From assembly GCA_039583875.1 (NCBI GenBank), contig CM077151.1:121215047-121279046 (forward strand): a stretch of 64,000 nucleotides of DNA. Direction: 5' to 3'. Made by a program: the position numbers and the translations under genes. Below, one piece after another: positions 11,826 to 23,779 of the stretch (the stretch's first letter is position 1; every line of letters begins with the position of its first letter). The notes beneath the pieces are model-generated. The model was not told where the DNA came from. It searched no databases and was given only the letters and a program-made list of their open reading frames with translations. This DNA comes from Platanthera guangdongensis. Taxonomy: Eukaryota; Streptophyta; Magnoliopsida; Asparagales; Orchidaceae.

Positions 11826-13953
11826 TTAAGCTGATCTGGTGAAAATTATTTCTCTTTTAGGATCAGCAGCTTGCTGCTTTGTCATCTTCATATCATTTGC
11901 TCCAAGAATTGTCACAGAAGCAGCTCTTGGTACAACTGCTTCAGTATGTAAGGACATATATGTATTAACATTAAAAAGATTGTGTACCTGATATCTGTCC
12001 AGCTCTTTCTTTCTGTAGGAAGACATAATAGTATACTGAGAAGTGTCTTGTCCTTCTTCTTTAGCTTTCCTGATTTGAGAGAGAGCTATTAGTTCTTGGA
12101 ATCTGGCCATTCTAGAGTTAGGGTCCATTTCTGGATCACAAGCTAGAGATAAAGGCCTTTCTGGACTTACTTTATCTTGCTGATTGTATTCAGATGTCTT
12201 CTGCTGTCTGCTTTACTTCTAATATTGTTGCTTTCGGCTGCTGCTGCTGGAACTGTGCTGCTGTCTGCTATAGGAAGGTTTGGAATGATGAGAGGATGTA
12301 GACTTCTGAGCATGAGCAACACTTCCTGATGATCCTGCTGCAGGAGGAGGAGGAGGACCTCTCCTGAATTGAGGAGGTGGAGAGTATCTCCTGCTCCTCT
12401 TCCTAGCTTTCAGTTCATTTTTAGAATATCTCATACAGTTGGGGGTGTTTGGAGTGAGAGTTATACTGTGCAGGATATAAAATGGAGTATTAGCAGATGG
12501 ATTAGGCTTTGGAGCAGCCTTTGAAGGAGCAACCATCTTCTTTGCTTTTTTTTTCATAGAACTTATATCTTCAGAGTCATCTGATTCAGCATCATCATTA
12601 GAAGAATTTGCTGGATTATTATAGAGAGCATTTATTTGTTTCAGCATTTCATCAGAAAGTGTTGGATGAGCCTTTGGCTGTAAGTCTTCAGCCTGAGGCT
12701 GTTCAGCTAGAGCTTCTGATACTGGAACTTCTTGAACCTGAGAGCTGGTGACCTCTGGTTCCATATCAGCAAACATAATATCATCAAGATCTGACATTGG
12801 GGATTCACACCAGCCAAATGTTGGTGGAGAGAATGCCAGTGGCTCTGAAATAGTTATTGGCTCTATAATATTATAAAAAACTGCAAGACTTGTCCTAAGT
12901 TGTTTCAAAACATCAGGACTTATTGGAGCTGAGTAACATACTATGGCTTTAGACAAATCTGAATCAACAACTGCTAAAGAACTGCTATGAAGTCTATTAA
13001 AAGAATGAAATATTGAAAGAATGTCAACGGAGGGATTTATGGTGAAAACACCAACAGTATTTATTTCTGCAGTAAAGACTGGCTCTCCTTCTAAACAAAA
13101 TATCTATATATCATCATCAATTATTTCAATAAACTCTGCTTCGGGAACATCTGCTGCTGCTGCAACTTCTTCACAGAACATCTCCCCCTGCTTGGGTTCA
13201 GAGAGTCCTAAAGCTAGGCCCCTTGAAGAAGGGACATCAGAGATGGAGGCAAGTTGAGCAGATAGATGAGAGATGGTGGCAGTAAGAGGTGCAATGGCCT
13301 CATTTATGAGGTGCCTGAAAGTTGGAGAGATAAGCTCCAAGATAGTGGAAATGGGGGGAAAATTCAGTTACATAAACTCAGGTGGTGTCTGAGTAGATAC
13401 AGATGGATGGATGGAGGAAGAGGGAGGAATGAAATCTGGCATGACTTCATCCTGAGATGGAGATTGTTAAGGAGATGGTGATGGATATGGTAAAAGATCA
13501 AAAGTTGGAAATGACAGAGAAGATGGAGGAGGTGGTATGTCATCAAGGTGAGGTGGAGATAGAGAATCCTCTGGTATGTGGACTGGAGATTGAGGAAGTG
13601 GGGAATAAGGTTAGGATGGTGAGGCTGGAGGAGTTTGAGAAGAAGTGGATGGTTGATGGAGGGGAGTTGATGAAGGAATTGTGGATTGTGGTGGAGATGG
13701 AGGAGGTGGAGATGGTGAGACTGGAGGAATGGAGGTAGATGGGGATTCAGTAATGATTGATGATGGTTGTTGATTTTCTGGAATGGTGGACGTGGAAGGG
13801 AGTTCCTCAAGAACAATGGATTGATGTTGAATGGTGGAAGGAGAGGGAGGAGGAGCAGGAGCTTCTTCAAGAGATGGGCAAGTGGCTGTATCAACCCTGG
13901 TGCTCTCAGAAGTAACCCTGGAAGAGGAGGCCTTGGAGGGCTTTGGGATAGTC
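11826..13953 (-). pseudogene. Accessory ORF, element C
   Basis: The segments at 13,953-13,345, 13,340-13,104, 12,956-12,219 and 12,128-11,826 all lie in one minus-strand frame, separated by a few stops (for example near 13,369 and 13,104). In order: a Pro/Ser-rich region (PAPPPSPST-like), a helical segment, an acidic region, a basic Arg/Ser/Pro region with RRYSPPPQFRRGPPPPP and a Gln/Ser/His-rich tail, then a C-terminal block beginning MDPNSRMARFQELIAL. The C-terminal domain of A/B/E/H is not visible here, so this aORF belongs to a different subtype. Function unknown; low-complexity basic stretches could bind nucleic acid, which is only a guess. Its 5' part is beyond the window. Confidence 0.6.
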
Positions 13954-16900
13954 TGTCACAACCCGCATTTTCACCGCATACAATAACTTATCAGAGTAAG
14001 GGAAAATGCGCGTCATGATGCCACGTCAGCAGGGGATAACTGCGGACGCTCAGGCAAACACCTACTTAAACATGAAGAAAGATTCTTTAAGTTATTTTAA
14101 GGAAAATCAGCTAAGTGCAATAGTTATCCGTATCCCTCGGCTTAATGACTCATTTAGTCAAAGAATCAAAATATAGTTATACGCTGCGGAAAAATACTTG
14201 TTTATATTGACTCAAACATCCTACATGAGTATAAACGTCCCCAAAGGACAACTCATGCTATGCAAGACTCTAAATTTATAATAGTAGTAAGGATAGCTTT
14301 TACGGTCGCCAAATATAAAAAGTTATAGTTTTTAAATTATGCAGTGCATGATGTAATAGTAGTAGATTTTATTCTTAAAAATACCTAACATGCATTCCTA
14401 GTATAAATCATCCCAGAGAGCAAGCAATCCACATCCACATATAAAAAAATTAAGCAGCTAGCAAGTATCAAAAAGTAACAATACTGTGGGCGTCAACAAA
14501 CTGACACGAACCTACATACAGAATAGTATGTCTGAACCAGTAACTAAAAAAACAACAAACTACCTCGCTGAGACGAGGCAACAACCACGGCCAACACTGC
14601 CGTCCAGAAACTCCAAAACTAGCTCTGCTATCTGCTACTGCACTGAACCTGAGGCATTCCAAAGACAGAACACCTCAGCAAGAAAGCACAAATGGTGGCA
14701 GCAATTAATAAGCCCAAATAAACAAAGGTCAAAGGGGTACCAACCCAAGACCAACAGTACTGAAATAAAGTACAAAAAGAGGAACAAGCCATCATCATGA
14801 AGAAGAACTCTTACATGATTCGTCACATGCAACAATAGTACACCAGACACACGAGACTATAAGGTGACAACATGAATAATTCGTAAGGAAGAAATACAAA
14901 TCCTTTATTAGGCACCTGTGGTCGACTTTACCCAAAAACGCGGGCGAGGTGGTCACTCATGGACACACCACCCAAAAACACGAGCGAGGGTGTCACTCTT
15001 GGACACACCACCCAAAAACACGAATATAAAATCCGTCTAACTGCGAGTGAGTCTCATACTCTCCACCATACACCGCAGACATCCAAAAGCCGGGTAGAAT
15101 TCCACAGGGCACTAATGAAGGAAACAACCACTACGGAGGTGGAATCGTCCACTAACTGCCGCAATCAATAAACCCAAAGAAACCATAACACAAATATCTC
15201 GAGATTTGGCTCGACAGATTCTACTTGACATTACCAGATACAAGACATGATTGATCAACCTTTAGGAGCAATTTACAATCCTAGATAAACTCTAATGCGT
15301 TTAATAACGAAAGCTAAGACATGTATAGTCATCATTAAGACACATCAGGAGCGATTAAAGATAACCATACAAGATCGAGCTTACCATGACAAAACCTTAC
15401 AACATCATGTCATCGTTTAAACGGTTAATTATAACAATAATTTGGAAGAATAAACGCAGAAAATTTTAAAGACATGAAAATATGGCCGTTACCATCAAAT
15501 CGGACAAGGAGAAACGAGGGGAAACCACCACTTGCCTTGGTTTAACCGGAAAAGTCCACCGAATCACTCCACGTCGTAGATCGGGGCAAAAGGATGCGGG
15601 AGGAGTTGAAATCTGAACAAGAACGACCGAAAAGGAGGTTAAGGCCGAAAAACCCTAACGCGAAATCTCTAGAAACGGGGAAGATATTACTACGATGGCG
15701 TAGCTCTCGGCGAGAGCTTTCCAGATCTATACTCGGTTGAAGATTTCGAGCACCGGAGCACCGTCGGCGGCCACCGGAAGAAGTACGGACGGACGACCTA
15801 TTTCTCACACGTCGCTTTGGTTCGGGAAGAAGAAGAAATTCTCGGTCGGGTTTAATGATGATGAAGAAGAAGAAAGTATTTATACTCAAACAGTAGAAAT
15901 AAACCGGGTTCAGCTAAAACCGGTTTTCCGAGACAGAAGGAATGGGCCACTCGGGTACTATAGGGGTACTACTCGGGTACAAGGGATACTCGAGTACAAG
16001 AAAATGACTACTCGAGTAGTAAGGTGACTACTCGAGTACTCGAAAAGAACTACTCGAGTAGTAAGGTAACTACTCGAGTATAAGAAAAGACCTACTCGAG
16101 TGCCAGGAAACTACTCGAGTACTCGAAAGGAACTACTCGAGTAGTAAGGTAACTACTCGAGTACAAGAAAAAACCTACTCGAGTGCCAGACAACTACTTG
16201 AGTACTCGAAAGGAACTACTCGAGTAGTAAGGTAACTACTCGAGTACACGAAAAGACCTTCTCGAGTGCCAGGCAACTACTCGAGTACTCGAAAGGAACT
16301 ACTCGAGTAGTAAGTTAACTACTCGAGTACAAGAAAAGACCTACTCGAGTGCCAGACAACTACTTGTGTACTCGAAAGGAACTACTCGAGTAGTAAGGTA
16401 ACTACTTGAGTACAAGAAAAGACCTACTCGAGTGCCAGGAAAATACTCGAGTACTCTAAGGGAACTACTCGAGTAGTAAGGTAACTACTCGAGTCCAAGA
16501 AGAGACCTACTCGAGTGTCAGGAAACTACTCGAGTACTCGAAAGGAACTACTCGAGTAGTAAGGTAACTGCTCGAGTACACGAAAAGACCTACTCGAGTA
16601 CTTATAAGACAGCTACTCGAGTACTCGAAAAGAACTACTCGAGTAGTAAGACAACTACTCGAGTACAAGAAGAGACCTACTCGAGTACTTATAAGGCAGC
16701 TGCTCGAGTACTAACCGATTATTTGCATGAACAGTACACCTACACGAAACGCAGGAATTTCACTCGAGTCAAGCCTTGCAGGAAAAACAATTTCTTTGCA
16801 AATGTAACCTTTTGATCAAACTATATGAATGCATATTAAAAGACACTGTTGAACAGTACTATAATATTAAAATAATCATACTTATATATTTTTGAACAAG

Positions 16901-17327
16901 GCAACTACGAGATCAAAATGGAGGCCCAAACGATTGACGAATTAAAGGAAACTCACGCCGTAGGCGAATACTGACGCTACGAACACAACGACGAAGTCAA
17001 GACCAAAATCCGACGAGCCATTCCCGAGATATTAATCTTCAAATTATACGGCGAACATAAACAATCCAAAACATCAATCGCGCGCCGAGACTCCAAAAAT
17101 GCTCGGATTGCGACGAAACTTGACGAGCAAGCCCAAAATTACACAACTTAAATTCCAAATGCAAAAGTTCCCATTACAACAAGAATTCGGTCGACTCGAC
17201 CACACGGACGCGAAAATGTCTTAACGGCATTGCACCGTCAACTCGACGTTAAAAGTAACGTCACGATGTCATAAATATGACGTTGCCCATTCAAATAAAA
17301 TCATCGAAAAAAATCGGGGGCGTTACA
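13954..17327 (-). repeat. 3' LTR of gypsy element I (3.37 kb)
   Basis: The plus strand runs TGTCACAACCCGC to GGGGGCGTTACA. TATA box GTATAAATAC on the minus strand at 15,876-15,885, preceded in sense by an array of ACTCGAGTA palindromes (15,958-16,715). It is much longer than usual copia LTRs, partly because of that array. The same family supplies solo LTR S and is related to the LTR of G. Confidence 0.9.
15958..16715. repeat. TACTCGAGTA palindrome array in LTR I
   Basis: Roughly forty CTCGAG cores in about 750 bases, mostly inside TACTCGAGTA, organised as a higher-order unit of about 95 bases ('ctactcgagtgccag', 'actcgaaaggaactac', 'gtagtaaggtaactac', 'gtacaagaaaagacc') repeated about seven times. 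Spacing is regular in the middle. The array ends about 75 bases upstream of the TATA box. Confidence 0.9.
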
Positions 17328-17346
17328 GTCACTCCCCCTAAAAAGA
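17328..17346 (-). other. Polypurine tract of element I
   Basis: The reverse complement reads cttctttttagggggagtgac directly before the LTR start, a standard plus-strand primer. The same tttagggggagtg string precedes the 3' LTR of G. Confidence 0.8.
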
Positions 17347-17434
17347 AGTTTCGTCCCGAAACTTAACACAACTCCAAAACCAAATCAAAACGATAAAATC
17401 AAACATAACTGAAAACATAACGATATACCCGAAA

Positions 17435-20400
17435 CTAAAAGAAGAGGTGCGGATGAGATTCTCTCATTTCAGATTCTAATTCCCACGTCGCGCTCTCGAC
17501 GTCTTGATTTCTCCAAAGAACCTTGACCATAGGGATGGTGTTTCTCCGCAACACACGCTCTTGAGAATCCAGAATACGAATAGATTCTTCCACATACTTA
17601 AGGTTAGGCTGAAACTAGGGCATCGAGTCGAGGACTTGACAATCATTACGAACACACTTCCACAACTGGCTCACATGGAACACATCATGAACACCAGGGA
17701 AGGTTGCAGGCAACTCCAGCCTATAAGCTGACACTCTGATGCGCTCAAGAATCTGGAAAGGTCCCACATACCGGGGGTATAACTTGTGGTTCCTTCCAAA
17801 TCTTTTAACGCCAGACATCGGTGAAACCTTCAGAAAAACCAAGTCTCCAACGACAAACTCCAGATCAACCCTTCGTTGATTAGCATACTTCTCATAGCGC
17901 TCTTGAGCCACACAGAGCTTTTCTCGAATATGAGTCACAACACAATTCATCTCCTCAAGGGCTTCCGGACCTAACAACGGTCTCTCACCAACTTCAACCC
18001 AATATAATGGAGTTCTACAGCGCCTCCCATATAAGGCCTCAAACGGAGCCATCTGCAGACTCTCTTGATAACTATTATTGTATGTAAACTCCATGAGTCT
18101 GAGACGCTCGTCCCAAGCACCACCATGATCCAAAATATAACACCTGATCATATCTTCTACGATCTGATTTACCCTTTCCGTCTGACCATTCGTCTGCGGA
18201 TGATAGGCGGTGGAATACCTTAAATCAGTACCCAACTCCTCCTGTAAACTCTTACAAAAGCGAGACGTAAATCTGGAGTCTCGATCTGATACAATGCTAA
18301 CAGACACTCCATGTAATCTTATAACATCTTCAAGATATATCTCGGCTATCTTCTTCATCAAATACCCAATCTTAAACGGGAGAAAGTGAGCACACTTTGT
18401 CAATCTGTCAACCATCACCCAAACATAGTCGTGCCCACGGGGAGATTTTGGTAGACCAGTGATAAAATCCATTGAAATAATCTCCCATTTCCAAATTGGA
18501 ATATCAAGCGGTGTCAATTTACCACCAGGCCTTCTATGATCAGCCTTAACACGCTGACACGTATAACATTCTGATACAACCTTCGTGATATCATTCTTCA
18601 TCCCTGACCACCAAACAATATGATTTAGATCCTTATACATCTGAGTGGAACCAGGGTGGTAGGCTACACTGGAACCATGAGCTTCAACACAGATCTTAGC
18701 CCGAATATCGCCGAAGGCGGGGACACAAAATCTACCCCGATACTTCAAGGTATCCAACTCATCCACAAAGAATTCAGGTAACTCTCCCTTCACAGTTCTA
18801 TTCCTGAGGTGTAACAAATCCGGATCATCCTTCTAATGTGCTCGAGTAAGGGAAATCCAAGAGGGTTCTTCTGCTTCTAGACTAGCATGCACAGTACTAC
18901 TCCCAACCTCAATATCCATCAACAAAAATTCTTCTACCAAGGACTGCACCGACAGGTTAAAAATTATAGCGGTCTTTCTACTCGAGGCATCGGCTACTAC
19001 ATTGGACTTTCTTGGATGATAAAAAATTTCCACTTCATAATCAGCCACATATTCTAACCACCGACGCTGGCGCAGATTTAGTTCCTTCTGAGTGAAGACA
19101 TACTTCAAACTCTTATGGTCCGTATAGATCTTGCACAACGCGCCATACAATAAGTGTCGCCACAGCTTCAGCGCATAAATTACGGCAGCAAACTCCAAAT
19201 CGTGCGTAGGATAGTTTCTCTCGTGAATCTTTAGTTGCCTCGATCCAACGCGATCACTTTACCATCTTGCATTAAAACACAACCAAGTCTGATGTTTGAC
19301 GCATCAACATATACAGCATACTGAACTCCTTCAGTAGGCAAGGTTAAAATTGGAGCAGTACATAATCTCTTCTTCAATTCCTGAAAAGCCTCTTCACACT
19401 TATCACTCCAAATGAACGCAGTATTCTTCTGAGTAAGTCTAGTTAGAGGAGCAGACAATACTGAAAATCCTTCCACGAATCTTCTATAATAGCCAGCTAG
19501 GCCTAAGAAGCTCCTAATCTCCTTAGGTGTAGAAGGTCTCTCCCATTCCATCACAGCAGAAATCTTGGTCGGGTCTACAGAAATACCGTCCTTGCTTACT
19601 ACATGACCCAGAAAGGACACCTGAGGTAGCTAGAACTCACATTTACTCAACTTCGCATATAGCTTATGCTCCCTTAGGTTCGACAAAACCAAACGCAAAT
19701 GCTGAGTATGCTCCTCAACATTGCGGGAATACACCAGGACATCATCTATAAACACAATAACGAATCGGTCCAAGAAATCCTTAAACACCCTATTCGTCAA
19801 ATCCATGAAAGCAGAGGGTGCATTGGTTAAACCGAAAGACATCACCAAAAACTCATAATGTCCATGCCGCAAACGGAAAGCGGTTCATGGAATATCTGCC
19901 TCACGAATTCTCAACTAGTGGTAGCCTGAGCGAAGATCGATCTTTGAAAATACCGAGCTGCCACGCAACTGATCGAAAAGATCATCAATCCTTGGCAGGG
20001 GATATCTATTCTTAATGGTTACCTTGTTCAATTCGATATAATCGATGCAAAACCTCATCGATCCATCTTTCTTCTTGACGAACAAAACAGGAGCACCCCA
20101 TGGAGAAGAACTTGGTCTAATAAAACCACACCTCAGCAACTCATCGAGCTGAGTACGCAACTCATCCAAATCACGCGGAACCATACGGTACGGTGCTTTG
20201 GCAATAGGACGAGTACCTGGTTCGAGGTCTATCACAAACTCTATCTCCCTTTCAGGAGGAAGTCCTGGAAGACTATCAGGAAAGACATCTGGAAACTCTC
20301 GCACCACCGAGACATCCTCAAGACGTGGTGTAACAAAAGTTGTTTCCAGAGCAGAAATAGAAACTAAAAATGCCTCGCAACCAGACTCTATAGCACGAAA

Positions 20401-20798
20401 AGCACGTACCGCAAAAATAACAAGGGAAACTCTGTCCTGAAATCCATAGACGCTCATAGGTTGTCCGTCGTCCATCCTAAAATACAATCTCTTAGCCTTG
20501 CACTGGATGACCGCATCATACTTGGACAGCCAGTCCATGCCCAAAATCACGTCGAAATCAGCCAGATCTAAAATCATCAGATCTGCAAAGGCCAGAAAAT
20601 TGCCAAGATAAATAGGGCATCTCAGAACTCCTTGATTAGATATCACCAAATCACCGGAAGGGAGCTTGACATTGAAGCAGTCTCCTAATTGATCCACTCC
20701 CAGGCGATGTTTATCAACAAACCTCTGGGCCACGAAGGAATGGGTGTCACCCGAATCGAAAAGAACGCACGCCCACCTATTCCACACCTTAAACTCCC
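17435..20798 (-). pseudogene. Gypsy pol polyprotein, element I (protease-RT-RNase H-integrase-chromodomain-like tail)
   Basis: Copies the element RNA into DNA and integrates it. In order: aspartic protease ([10 protein letters not shown]; the usual Ala after DSG is Asp), RT ([22 protein letters not shown] active site), RNase H ([23 protein letters not shown]), integrase zinc finger (HGSSVAYHP and CYTCQRVKADH), integrase core ([26 protein letters not shown]), VFHVSQL and a tail with VKVLWRN and HPHLFF ending at TAG 17,435-17,437. Stops break it near 19,912, 19,628, 18,831 and 17,613, and the frame shifts near 19,235. It reads in phase with gag across the intron at 20,799-20,882. Non-functional; close relative of G. 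Confidence 0.9.
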
Positions 20799-20882
20799 CT
20801 AAAATCGTAACATACATAACTAAACGAACGATAACTAGGGCAACAACTATAAATAATAAGTATATTTTAAACTTGGACTAAC
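20799..20882 (-). other. Predicted 84-nt intron at the gag/pol junction, element I
   Basis: On the minus strand the donor is CAG|GTTAGT and the acceptor ACGATTTTAG|G. Removal joins codons V-I-S-G-E-F-K-V in phase, fusing gag to protease and deleting the gag stop, which lies inside the intron (TAG a few bases after the donor). Element G has a 79-nt intron at the identical codon position. Confidence 0.75.
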
Positions 20883-22107
20883 CTGATATCACTTGCGTAG
20901 AGGTTTGGGCTTCCTCGCTGGTCATCACGTTCAGCTTTCCTTTTCCTTTATCCAGGTTCGGTGGCGGCGGCAGAGCTCGAAGTGGGGCAGGCTGTAGTGG
21001 GGGCTGAGCCTGGGGGAACGAATACTTCTGGTGTCCCTTCTGCCCGCACTGGAAGCAAATCCTTTTCTTCATCCAGCATCGACTCATATCATGACCCTTC
21101 CTTGCACAGAATGAGCACACCAGCTCTCCCTTGGGTGCACCTTGGATGGCGTGCACCTGCTGCTGCTTGGTGGCAGTCCTCTTGAAACATCTTTCGTAAG
21201 GGTGGCTGGGATGACCACAGAAATTACACACATCCTTACTTTTCTTCTTCGAAGAAAGGCCAGATGCCCTGCAGCTACCATCCTCAACGCCTTTCCTTTT
21301 CTCCTTCCTCACCGCAGCACCGCGGTTCTTAGCGTTTTCAATCGCCTCCACTTTCAAAGCGACTTCCAGTGCTTCAGCATAACTTTCAGCTCGGTAAGCG
21401 CATGCCAACTACTGGACATCGCTTCTCAGTACTCCAAGGAAACGCTTCACTCTACCCTCCTCAGAAGCTACCAAATCAGGAGCAAACCTGCGCAGTTTGC
21501 TAAACTCAATCTCATACTCGCTCACGGTGAGCTGTCTCTGCTTCAAATGCAAGAAGTTATTCATCAGACGGTCCTGCTCGACTGAGGGTAGAAACTTTTT
21601 CAGCAACATCTTCTTAAAAGATTCCCAAGAACATCCTTCCTTCAGACCCTCTCTTTCCCGATTCCACCAACTCTTTGCCAGGCCTTTTAACTGATAGGCT
21701 GCAATCATCACCTTCTGGGCTTCTAGAATTCCGGAATACGAGAACATGTCCTCGATGGAGATGATCCAATCATCTAAAACCATAAAGTTGGCACTCCCGT
21801 CGTAGGTGGGAGGTCCCAACCGCTGGAAGTGCGATATGAAATTCATTTCTGGTGGTATCGCCATCGGGGGCACCAGAGGAACAGGGGTATCGGGCACGGC
21901 TTGGCCCAAGGCAGGCTCTTGCACTAAAGGTTGCTGCGCGGGAGCGGCAAACAACAAAGACTCAATTTGCGATTGCATCGCAGCTAATTGTCTTGACAGA
22001 GCCTCGTTGCTCTGACGCAGACTCTCGATAATCACATCACTTTGCGCACCAAATGACTCACCCTCCGATTGAGGAGCCGACCTCATCGTAGGACGCTTTG
22101 GCGGCAT
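20878..22107 (-). pseudogene. Gypsy gag, element I
   Basis: Capsid/nucleocapsid precursor. Start taken at the ATG at 22,107 (MPPKRPTMRS). Features in order: a coiled-coil-like segment (SLRQSNEALSRQLAAM), the retrotransposon gag domain (PPTYDGSANFMVLDDWI; QRQLTVSEYEIEFSKLRRF), and three zinc knuckles: CNFCGHPSHPYERC, CSFCARKGHDMSRC and a third that begins CFQCGQKGHQKY but has Ser where the last Cys is expected. TAG at about 21,409 replaces a Trp codon present in G. The unspliced frame ends right after VISG. Not functional as it stands. Confidence 0.88.
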
Positions 22108-22764
22108 TCTAAAAAGCAAACGGACAACTCATCAAAATGCTAGCTTACAACAACGCAACACGACTAGTTCAGACCATAGTTAAAAGGCACTTGCTTATGC
22201 TGCAACTTGCTCTGAGATTTTATAATGATGTTATGTCCTACTTAGGATGATATCCTCTCATCCTATTGACTCTTGTGTCTATGACATGAATGCATGAATT
22301 CTTTATTCTTATTTAAAATCATATGTGTACATGTGTAATCATGTAAACCTTAACTTAGCACGCGTGCTTATGCGATGATATGCAATGTCTGCTGTGCTAT
22401 GCATTCTAAAAAGGCCCTAATGCATGTTATGAGCGGCGTACACATGAAATGTTATGCATCCCATACTACATAACATCGCATGCAACGAGAAAAGAAAACG
22501 TGTTAAAGGGCACCCATGTGATGGTGGTTATGCATCCCATACTATATAACCGTCACATGTTGCCTCCTATGGTGGATCCATATACAAACACATATTATGC
22601 ATCCCATACTACATAATATGCCCCATATACTTCTTATCATGCTATGAGTGAAGTGACTATGCTTCGGCTAAGGCGTACTGATGACACATCGGTGTATGTA
22701 TGAAATGTCACTAAACAACCTACACTAACATGGAAAGGTTGCCCGACCAATTGTCAAGCAACCT
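22108..22764 (-). other. 5' untranslated leader of element I
   Basis: Non-coding stretch between primer site and gag ATG. It contains three hairpins (22,449-22,620) described separately. The rest shows weak similarity to the leader of G (for example the gcatgttatgagcgg and cctaatgcatgtt strings) and no ORF of note. Confidence 0.75.
22443..22620 (-). promoter_or_regulatory. Triple hairpin array in the leader of gypsy element I
   Basis: Three stem-loops with the same 12-nt loop, TAGTATGGGATG in sense. Hairpin 1 (22,591-22,620) has stem CATATTATG/CATAATATG. Hairpin 2 (22,526-22,551) has stem GGTTAT/ATAACC with a mismatch next to the loop. Hairpin 3 (22,449-22,476) has stem ATGTTATG/CATAACAT plus four more pairs beyond a small internal loop. 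Outer stem bases differ between hairpins but remain complementary. Same order and loops in G. Candidates: RNA packaging, dimerisation or translation control; none is shown. Confidence 0.75.
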
Positions 22765-22779
22765 CCCTCTGATACCAAC
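22765..22779 (-). other. Primer binding site of element I
   Basis: The reverse complement reads gttggtatcagaggg immediately after the LTR end, matching the initiator-Met tRNA 3' end (TGGTATCAGAG). Confidence 0.85.
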
Positions 22780-23592
22780 TGTCACAACCCGCATTTTCAC
22801 CGCATATAATAACTTATTAGAGTAAGGGAAAATGCGCGTCATGATGCCACGTCAGCAGGGGATAACTGCGGACGCTCAGACAAACACCTACTTAAACATG
22901 AAGAAAGATTCTTTCAGTTATTTTAAGGAAAATCAGCTAAGTGTAATAGTTAGCCGTATCCCTCGGCTTAATGGCTCATTTAGTCCAAGAATCAAAGTTA
23001 TATGCTGCAGAAAAATACTTGTTTATATTGACTCAAACATCATACATGAGTATAAATGTCCCCAAAGGACAACTCATGCTATGAAAGACTCTAAATTTAT
23101 AATAGTAGTAAGGATAGCTTTTACGGTCGCCAAATATAACAAGTTAGAGTTTTTAAATTATACAGTGCATGAAGTAATTGTAGTAGATATTATTCTTAAA
23201 AATACCTAACATGCATTCCTAACATAAATCATCCCAAAGAGCAAACAATCCACATCCACATATAGAAAAACTAAGCAGCTAGCAAGTATCAAAAAGTAAC
23301 AATACTGTGGGCGTCAACAAACTGACACGAACCCACTTACAGAATAGTATGTCTGAACCAGTAACTAAAAAACAACAAACTACCTCGCTGAGACAAGACA
23401 ACAAACACGGCTAACACTGCCGCCCAGAAATTCCAAAACTAGCTCTACTATCTGTTACTGCCCTGGACCTGAGGCATTCCAAAGACCGAACACCTCAGCA
23501 AGAAAGCACAAATGGTGGCAGAAATTAATAAACCCAAATAAACAAAGGTCAAAGGGGTACCAACCCAAGACCAACAGTACTGAAATAAATTA
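22780..23592 (-). repeat. 5' LTR of gypsy element I, first part, cut by element D
   Basis: Starts TGTCACAACCCGC like the left LTR and aligns with 13,954-14,770. By eye about 45 differences and a few indels in ~800 bases. It stops at 23,592, where element D's LTR begins; the remaining ~2.5 kb should follow D's right end outside the window. Confidence 0.9.
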
Positions 23593-23779
23593 TGTTGGAT
23601 CCCTAGTAAGATTTGGGCTAGGTTCACTAAGTTAGGATCATATGACCCACAATGTATAGTCTGGGTCATAGTTCTGTCCTAGAGTCTAGGCCAAGTCCTT
23701 AGAGTCAAGATCACATGGACCAACTATCAACAAGACTGTCAGAGGCTCAAGACTTAGAAGATTTCAAGACTCTGTAAAG

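Larger units (their letters stand above)
10052..13953 (-). mobile_element. Copia element C, left fragment, inserted in B
   Basis: 3' LTR followed by a long accessory ORF, cut at 13,954 by gypsy element I. Its LTR is recognisably related to that of element D: both share gtgaaagtgag at the inner end and a stretch around 'cattgtatagtctagggtcat' near the outer end, as well as TTCGTCGA motifs. C and D are therefore one lineage, distinct from A/B/E/H. Confidence 0.7.
13954..23592 (-). mobile_element. Ty3/gypsy element I (Tekay/Del-like), inserted in C, interrupted by D
   Basis: Complete left (3') LTR, polypurine tract, pol, gag, leader, primer site, and the first 813 bases of the right (5') LTR, where element D is inserted. 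The LTR tips are TGTAACGCCCCCG and GTTGTGACA in sense. The two LTRs differ at roughly 5-6% of aligned positions by eye, more than in E, G or H. Pol and gag both carry stops. The flank left of the LTR is tagtc; the matching duplication should lie right of the window. Confidence 0.9.

Noticed and set aside
13364..13894. 176-residue minus-strand ORF rich in Leu, His and Pro
   Set aside because: The neighbouring frame gives a Pro/Ser-rich peptide in phase with the rest of C's aORF; this ORF is its shadow.
3896..13953. A, B and C as a tandem array of one element
   Set aside because: Their LTRs are different families with different palindromes, and each LTR tip abuts the middle of the previous aORF, which fits nesting and not tandem duplication.
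15958..16715. Regularly spaced repeats resembling a CRISPR array
   Set aside because: The repeats are 10-base palindromes inside a plant LTR, spacers are themselves repeated, there are no cas genes, and the setting is eukaryotic.
17504..22015. Plus-strand ORFs across gypsy element I
   Set aside because: Antisense shadows of the gag and pol frames, which carry all recognisable motifs on the minus strand.
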